Virus record (IMG/VR): IMGVR_UViG_3300030385_000589
Location: 1 to 24,281 of that record
Strand: one strand, 5' to 3'
DNA: 24,281 nt
From: a virus
Shown: piece after piece, positions 19,732 through 24,281 of the stretch
How the letters are laid out: the number at the start of each line of letters is the position of its first letter
How positions within the stretch are numbered: the first letter of the stretch is position 1
The notes under the pieces: model-generated
Database searches by the model: none
What the model was told of the DNA's origin: nothing
What the model saw: the letters and a program-made list of their open reading frames with translations, nothing else
Translations under genes and position numbers: made by a program

Positions 19732-20688
19732 TTAAGCTGGTACATAATCATACGTTACAACGTCTGTTCCGATAGCGATCTGAGTACCTCCTGTGAATCT
19801 GTAAACAACTCTTACATTATCACTTCCATCCAAGTTACCCATATCCAAAACTTTCGCCTCATTTAGATCACCTAACAGGTTAGTTCCAAAGAAGAAATTA
19901 GTTTTTAAACTTAGCATCATTCTGTCAGCTTCCATTCCATTAGCAATCTCAATCTGGATCCCGTCAAAGTCTAATGGCTTAGTTCCTACATAAGACTGGA
20001 ATTGATAGTTTCCAGCTCCTAAAGCGTTAATGTATGCACTTGCAATTGCTGGCGATACATAAAGTCTAAGGTCTGGGTGGAATAATAACTGAGCTGGTAT
20101 TTGTGCTTTCAGTAACTCTAACGCCTCAATAACATCTGCTGAAACAGTCGGATTTTTCACCGCTGTTACTTTCTGAGCTGCTGGTACAAATGTTCCAACT
20201 TGTGAAACCTCCCAAAGTCCGTCAAAAGACTGGTAACCTCCAACTGCTAAAGTCTTATCACCTTGCCAGATATTGTACTCCACATCTTGACCAATCTTAC
20301 CAGCTACGTGTAGTAAAAGATAAGTTTCAAAGTTTGGTGGAATTACTGCATCTATTCTTAAACCTCCTGTTTGCATTGCCTCCCAATCTTCTCTAAATGG
20401 CTGCTTACAAAGCTCCAAGTTTACTTGTAAATTGTCTGGAGTTATTACCCTTTCAGCTAATGTAACCGCTGCACTCCCTACTGTGAAATCACAAGTTTGG
20501 GCCGCAATCAATCCACTAGATGCAAGAGTTTTTAGTACTCCTTTATATTTTACATTCTCTTTAATCTCAATAAGATTCTCAGAAAGTGTCTTTCCACTTA
20601 AAAGTGCGGCAGCAATATAGGCCTGTGCTAATTCACCAGCATAAGTGGTAGTGATAGTTGGCTCTGCGAAATTGAATTTTTTACTCAT
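19732..20688 (-). CDS. Major capsid protein (HK97-fold)
   Basis: 318 residues. The protein has an N-terminal arm (MSKKFNFAEPTITTTYAGEL), a long helix region, VITPDNLQVNLELCKQPFRE, IPPNFETYLLLHVAGKIGQD with VEYNIWQGD, then LLKAQIPAQLLFHPDLRLYV, SPAIASAYINALGAGNYQFQ and a final beta part ending RVVYRFTGGTQIAIGTDVVT. Size, domain order and its place after protease and scaffold genes fit an HK97-fold capsid. It forms the shell that the terminase fills through the portal. It starts 2 bases after the scaffold stop. Confidence 0.8.
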   Translation of the reverse strand: MSKKFNFAEPTITTTYAGELAQAYIAAALLSGKTLSENLIEIKENVKYKGVLKTLASSGLIAAQTCDFTVGSAAVTLAERVITPDNLQVNLELCKQPFREDWEAMQTGGLRIDAVIPPNFETYLLLHVAGKIGQDVEYNIWQGDKTLAVGGYQSFDGLWEVSQVGTFVPAAQKVTAVKNPTVSADVIEALELLKAQIPAQLLFHPDLRLYVSPAIASAYINALGAGNYQFQSYVGTKPLDFDGIQIEIANGMEADRMMLSLKTNFFFGTNLLGDLNEAKVLDMGNLDGSDNVRVVYRFTGGTQIAIGTDVVTYDYVPA

Positions 20689-20690
20689 TT

Positions 20691-21224
20691 TTAGTTATTT
20701 GAAGATTTAGAGAAAATATTCATTGCTCTCTCTGCTGCGTTCATTTGTGTAAGTGGCTTTTGCAACTCTACTTTCTGCACTTGGTTTAAATTACTTTTCT
20801 TGTGTACTGGAGTGGCTGCCGACAGCTTGCTAAAATTTCCGCTTAACTCCTTGGCTAAGTTTTCCATTTTAGTATCGAAGTCTTTACTTAACTCTTCAAG
20901 TACTGCAATCAATTCCTTTTTAGAAACTGAGGCCTCAACTACTTCCTCCACAACTTCCTCCTCTATTGCCTCTACAGGTATAATTTCGGTCACTGTTCCG
21001 TCTGCTATTACAATCACCCTTCCATCTTCGAGTTGAAAATCTCCAGTTGGTAATGGCATCTTATCACCCTCCTCTGTTACTACATACCCTAAAACACCAA
21101 CCGCCCAATCTTCGGCATCTGTGCCAATTACTGTTCCGTCTTTTAGTTGGGCTTCTGCCATAAGAGTAATCTCTTCTTGCATCCCTAAGAGTGCTTTAAT
21201 TTTTGAAAGTTTGCTTGTTGCCAT
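20691..21224 (-). CDS. Scaffold-like head assembly protein
   Basis: 177 residues. The N-terminal half has strand-turn repeats (AQLKDGTVIGTDAEDWAVGV, PLPTGDFQLEDGRVIVIADG). An acidic stretch follows (VEAIEEEVVEEVVEASVS, near 84-101), then a coiled-coil-like helix (LEELSKDFDTKMENLAKEL) and a flexible C-terminus. Acidic plus coiled-coil, directly upstream of the capsid gene and downstream of the protease, is the expected build and place of a scaffolding protein that shapes the prohead and is then removed. It lacks any sign of its own protease domain. Confidence 0.65.
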   Translation of the reverse strand: MATSKLSKIKALLGMQEEITLMAEAQLKDGTVIGTDAEDWAVGVLGYVVTEEGDKMPLPTGDFQLEDGRVIVIADGTVTEIIPVEAIEEEVVEEVVEASVSKKELIAVLEELSKDFDTKMENLAKELSGNFSKLSAATPVHKKSNLNQVQKVELQKPLTQMNAAERAMNIFSKSSNN

Positions 21225-21277
21225 TTCTGAATAAGTTAATTAATCGAATAATATCGTTGTAATATAGTAGCCCAATA

Positions 21278-21907
21278 TTAGTCTTGTTCCTTTATGATCT
21301 TTTTTATCTCCTCACAAAGCATCTCTTCACTCAGGTTTTTAGGCACTTCACTAAGTACTTTAGTCTGTCTTTTTACTTGCTCCATCTTATTTACAAAGAA
21401 GCCCTCAATACTAAATCCTTTTGTCTTACCTGACTTAATTTGATCTTTCCATATGCTTTCATCATTCACCTTTATGGCCACCATCCAAGTACCTATTGGA
21501 ACCTTAAAACCAAAAGCCTCAGATTTATCCACAGGGCTATCTTTTATCCAGCTCTCCACTACTGTTAATCCTTGCAGCTTTGTTTGGTGCTCCAGGGTTG
21601 TGTTGTGCTGTTTGTCATTCTGGAGGAATAACTGGCTGGCAAGTCTTACCGTACCCTTAGAAAACCACACGTAATACTCCTTTCCTGTTTCTTTGTCGTA
21701 CCTAAATATTTGCTTGTTAGGAATAAGGGCCGCACCGATTAAAATCTTTCGGTCTGTATCGGAAACCGCAAAAGTAAAATTACTTTTTGTTTGGTCTTTA
21801 AACGCCAGAAAGTTCTCTTGTATAGCTGGCTCACCAACCAAACTAATGGCATCTACTCCGAACTCACTTTCGTTTTCATCAATTATTAATTCTACTATTT
21901 CAGTCAT
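21278..21907 (-). CDS. XkdF-like prohead protease
   Basis: 209 residues. The core runs ISLVGEPAIQENFLAF (21-36), ILIGAALIPNKQIFRY (55-70), YYVWFSKGTVRLASQLFLQN, TLEHQTKLQGLTVVESWIKD with H107, VPIGTWMVAIKVNDE and KTKGFSIEGFFVNKM with S166. The H...S pair and these signatures match phage XkdF-type serine proteases, which cleave scaffold or capsid during prohead maturation. The GFSIEG motif is diagnostic. It lies just upstream of the scaffold-like and capsid genes. Confidence 0.82.
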   Translation of the reverse strand: MTEIVELIIDENESEFGVDAISLVGEPAIQENFLAFKDQTKSNFTFAVSDTDRKILIGAALIPNKQIFRYDKETGKEYYVWFSKGTVRLASQLFLQNDKQHNTTLEHQTKLQGLTVVESWIKDSPVDKSEAFGFKVPIGTWMVAIKVNDESIWKDQIKSGKTKGFSIEGFFVNKMEQVKRQTKVLSEVPKNLSEEMLCEEIKKIIKEQD

Positions 21908-21930
21908 TTTATTCTAATTTTAAATTTATG

Positions 21931-23979
21931 TTATAATGTGCTTTGATCTTTAATTACTTGGCTTGCCTCCTGTGAGCTGCTAACATCACTTTCTAAAACA
22001 TAGGCTTGTACTGGTGCAGCTTGGCCCACTTGGCTGGTATCTCCTTCTCCTAAAAAGCTAAAATCTATATTGGCCGACTCTTCTGGACTACCTAAGTCTG
22101 GAGCTCCACCACCTCCACCACCTCCACCACCACTTGGAAGGTCTGCCGTTGGTGCTGTTCCGCTACTACTTATGGCTTGAATACTTTTGGCCGCACTCGC
22201 TATTGTGGAGGCTATAGACAAAGCACCTTGCGCTGTGTTTGCCGCAATTACTGGAATGGCAGAAATACCACCACTCGCTATGGCTTGGGGTGTTGCTAAA
22301 GCTAAAGTATTAGCAGCATTAATACCAGATACCGATTCACTAACAGACTTAGCGGCAGTTCTTGTTACGTCTGCAATGGCTAATGCTTTAGATATGTTTT
22401 GCATTTTCTTACCACCCAATGAAAGAATGTTTTGAAGGTTACCCAAATTTTCTTGTAATTGTGATTCTTTAAACGCCTTGGCCTCCTCCTCTATTTGTTC
22501 ATCCTTTTTTATTTTGTCCTCTGCCAGCTCATTACTAAGTATTTTATACTTCTTTTCTATTGCTAACTTTTGGGCCTCAAAATTATCGGCATCCTCTATG
22601 GCTTTTAGTTCTCTTTCCTTTTGCTGTTCTAGTTCTAGTTGGGATCTTTCGTTTTCGCTTTCTATAGCCAATAAAGCCAGCTCATCAGTTAACGCCCTGA
22701 GCTGTTCGGCTTCGGTTCTTAGTTTTTCTGCTGCTGTCTTTTTTTCCTCTTTCTCTTTCTCCTCTTTTATCAGTTTGGCTTCCGCTATTTCATCATTACT
22801 TTTTTTCTTTATTTCCGCTAGAGTAGCCGCCTCTGCTTTGGCAGCATCAATTCGAGCTTGTGCGCTCTGTTCGTCTTGCTTTTTATCTTGTAATAAATAT
22901 CCCGCTTTGGTGTTCTCCAATACTCCTAAGGCTCTCTCTGTTTCTATTCTCAAAGCCTCACTTTCTGCCTCTAAATCCTCCGCATCAAATAAGAATGAAG
23001 CCGCACCCATAGCGAAGTCCTCAGCGAAGGTTGTGGCCTCATTTAACACCCCTATTTTTTCAAGTCCATAACTTAGAGCATCAACCGCCACCATAATTGA
23101 GGTGATAGGCAAAGTCATAAAAGCAATAATTCCAGCGGCTATCTTCTGGTTCCTTGCCTCTGCATCAATCTGAAATTGAATTGTATTTCTTTGCAGTTTT
23201 AAATCCTCCGTTTTTGCATCAATAATGGACTGTACTTGCTCTCTTTTTAGGTTTCTTATTTCTCTTTCACTTAATCCTTGTAATCTTAATGAATCTTCTG
23301 TTTCTTTTAAAAGCTCTAGTTTTAATTCCTCTTGAGCAATTATTTCTTTGGTAGTTTCAAGTAGTTTTTTATCTGCTTCATTTACTCCAGTAACTAACTT
23401 TTTAATGTCCTCCCAATACGCCACCAATAAACCAGCGGCCACCACAAAAGCACCTATTCCAGTAGTCAATAATGCCGCCCTGAATAACTTCATTCCTCCA
23501 GTAGCTAACTTAGTTACCGCTGTGGTGGCTATGGTTACAACCGCCCTTGCTTTCTCTGCTATTGCTGAGTTCGCTATTGTCTGGGTTAGTTTGGCTTCTG
23601 CTATAGAGCGATAACCTACAGCTATGGCAATAGCTCCCTGAGTTTTCACCATAAGCTCCTCCATCTCTTCGCTTTCCGTACCCATTAAGGCCATGGCTCC
23701 TGTGGCTACTGCAAAACCTCCAGCTACTCCCTCACCAAATTTTACAAACTGCTCGGCTTTGGCTGCTGGGTCTAGCGCATCTATTCCCCTTTGAAACCCT
23801 CCAAGCTCTCCTTTAGCTACTCCTAACTCCTTGCTTAATTGCTTAAACTCCGCGCTCCCTAAGTCTGCATTTTTTAACTCATTCTCTAAATCACTCACAG
23901 CAGTTTCTAAGCTGTTTATATTTCTAACAGATTCAGTTATACCGTCAACCTCTAATTTAACCACGTATGTTTTAGCCAT
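21931..23979 (-). CDS. Tail tape measure protein
   Basis: 682 residues. The N-terminus (MAKTYVVKLEVDGITESVRN) leads into coiled coil, then two hydrophobic stretches (LLTTGIGAFVVAAGLLVAYW near 169-188; IAAGIIAFMTLPITSIMVAV near 282-301), a long Lys/Glu/Ala coiled coil (about 365-510), an Ala/Ile-rich segment, about ten glycines in a row near residue 623 and a disordered end (PVQAYVLESDVSSSQEA). Length, coiled coil and hydrophobic segments are the hallmarks of tape measures, whose length sets tail length (at about 1.5 angstrom per residue, roughly 100 nm). Unusually it lies upstream of the capsid genes. Confidence 0.82.
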   Translation of the reverse strand: MAKTYVVKLEVDGITESVRNINSLETAVSDLENELKNADLGSAEFKQLSKELGVAKGELGGFQRGIDALDPAAKAEQFVKFGEGVAGGFAVATGAMALMGTESEEMEELMVKTQGAIAIAVGYRSIAEAKLTQTIANSAIAEKARAVVTIATTAVTKLATGGMKLFRAALLTTGIGAFVVAAGLLVAYWEDIKKLVTGVNEADKKLLETTKEIIAQEELKLELLKETEDSLRLQGLSEREIRNLKREQVQSIIDAKTEDLKLQRNTIQFQIDAEARNQKIAAGIIAFMTLPITSIMVAVDALSYGLEKIGVLNEATTFAEDFAMGAASFLFDAEDLEAESEALRIETERALGVLENTKAGYLLQDKKQDEQSAQARIDAAKAEAATLAEIKKKSNDEIAEAKLIKEEKEKEEKKTAAEKLRTEAEQLRALTDELALLAIESENERSQLELEQQKERELKAIEDADNFEAQKLAIEKKYKILSNELAEDKIKKDEQIEEEAKAFKESQLQENLGNLQNILSLGGKKMQNISKALAIADVTRTAAKSVSESVSGINAANTLALATPQAIASGGISAIPVIAANTAQGALSIASTIASAAKSIQAISSSGTAPTADLPSGGGGGGGGGAPDLGSPEESANIDFSFLGEGDTSQVGQAAPVQAYVLESDVSSSQEASQVIKDQSTL

Positions 23980-23991
23980 CTTTTTTATTGT

Positions 23992-24281
23992 TTATCCTTT
24001 ATAGGGTTTTAGTTGTGTATAGGTCTGGGTACAGGAGGCTGTAATATAATCTGAGCCTCTAGCTCCAGAATGTATTAAAAACATTTGGATACCAGATGTA
24101 GTTATGTGATAATGGATATAGTAATTAGTGCTGGTTTCATACTGATTTACTCCCTTTGCTACATTCACTCTGTAATCTTTAGCCCCAGTAGCCGCATTGT
24201 CCGAGTTTCTATAAATCATATTTGTATCTGTAAAGGCTTGGGGATTCATAACTGTAAAGGCTCCACTTTCAAAACTTAGAA
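23992..24281 (-). CDS. C-terminal part of a virion-like protein, 5' end outside the window
   Basis: An ATG exists at 24249, but the frame stays open to the window edge (reading LSFESGAFTV before MNPQAFTD), so this is more probably the last 96 residues of a longer protein. It is beta-rich and rich in Asn, Thr and Tyr: NSDNAATGAKDYRVNVAKG, NQYETSTNYYIHYHITTSGI, ASCTQTYTQL. That composition is usual for phage tail fibre, spike or tube proteins. It ends 12 bases before the tape measure start. The family is not known. Confidence 0.6.
   Translation of the reverse strand, partial: LSFESGAFTVMNPQAFTDTNMIYRNSDNAATGAKDYRVNVAKGVNQYETSTNYYIHYHITTSGIQMFLIHSGARGSDYITASCTQTYTQLKPYKG

Noticed and set aside
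22478-23071. 197-residue Ser/Ala-rich ORF on the plus strand
   Set aside because: It is the mirror of the tape-measure coiled coil (Glu/Lys/Ala codons reversed), without a start signal.
1-24281. Integrase, CI-like repressor or attachment sites that would prove a prophage
   Set aside because: None found on either strand; lifestyle cannot be judged from this window.

Overview
The window is a densely packed stretch of a tailed double-stranded DNA phage (or prophage) whose host is most likely a flavobacterium or another member of Bacteroidota. The DNA is AT-rich. Every convincing gene lies on the minus strand, and neighbours commonly overlap by 1-17 bases (TAATG and ATGA junctions). Start codons follow A-rich stretches such as AAACAAACATG rather than Shine-Dalgarno sequences, and candidate promoters carry the Bacteroidota -7 box TAnnTTTG. 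Many proteins resemble families seen mainly in flavobacterial phages. I see no integrase, lysogeny repressor, tRNA, rRNA or CRISPR array, so temperate or lytic lifestyle cannot be decided here.

In transcription order (right to left): (1) a structural block, 24281-16032, with the end of a virion-like protein, tape measure, XkdF-type prohead protease, scaffold-like protein, major capsid protein, putative tail-tube protein, a strong terminator, two small proteins, a portal with an unusual C-terminal Cys/His domain, and a connector-like protein. (2) A lysis block, 16035-14902, with a tiny nested ORF, a holin-like protein, an M15 peptidase endolysin and two more small membrane proteins. (3) A replication block, 14770-10114, of small early proteins, an SSB-like protein ending in an acidic DAPF tip, a replication-initiator-like protein and a DnaC-like loader; a perfect interlocked inverted-repeat pair (pseudoknot) lies at 11727-11803. 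No polymerase or replicative helicase is present, so the phage probably recruits the host replisome.

(4) From 9868 to 8527 the style changes: short isolated genes, including an orphan DNA methyltransferase, are separated by gaps of 60-100 bases. These gaps contain GTTAGGC/GCCTAAC core sites and internal inverted repeats that look like integron attC sites. Two of the genes are bounded by perfect inverted repeats of 12 and 10 bases, as expected for the ends of integron cassettes. This is the most unusual part of the window.

(5) A regulatory and accessory block, 8502-5113: a winged-helix-like protein, an intergenic region with opposed promoter boxes and a possible 70-base plus-strand RNA, a sigma-factor-like protein, a Cys-rich protein, and two exported proteins, one a lipoprotein with a dockerin-like calcium loop. 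(6) A packaging block, 5106-2259: small terminase, a ParB-like protein, a VRR-NUC nuclease and large terminase. (7) A second structural block, 2217-1: a tail-chaperone-like gene split by a -1 frameshift, a tail-terminator-like protein, an HK97 gp10-like tail completion protein and a truncated structural gene. The head and tail genes are therefore divided between the two ends of the window, with the tape measure upstream of the capsid genes and the portal downstream of them, which is not the usual siphovirus order.
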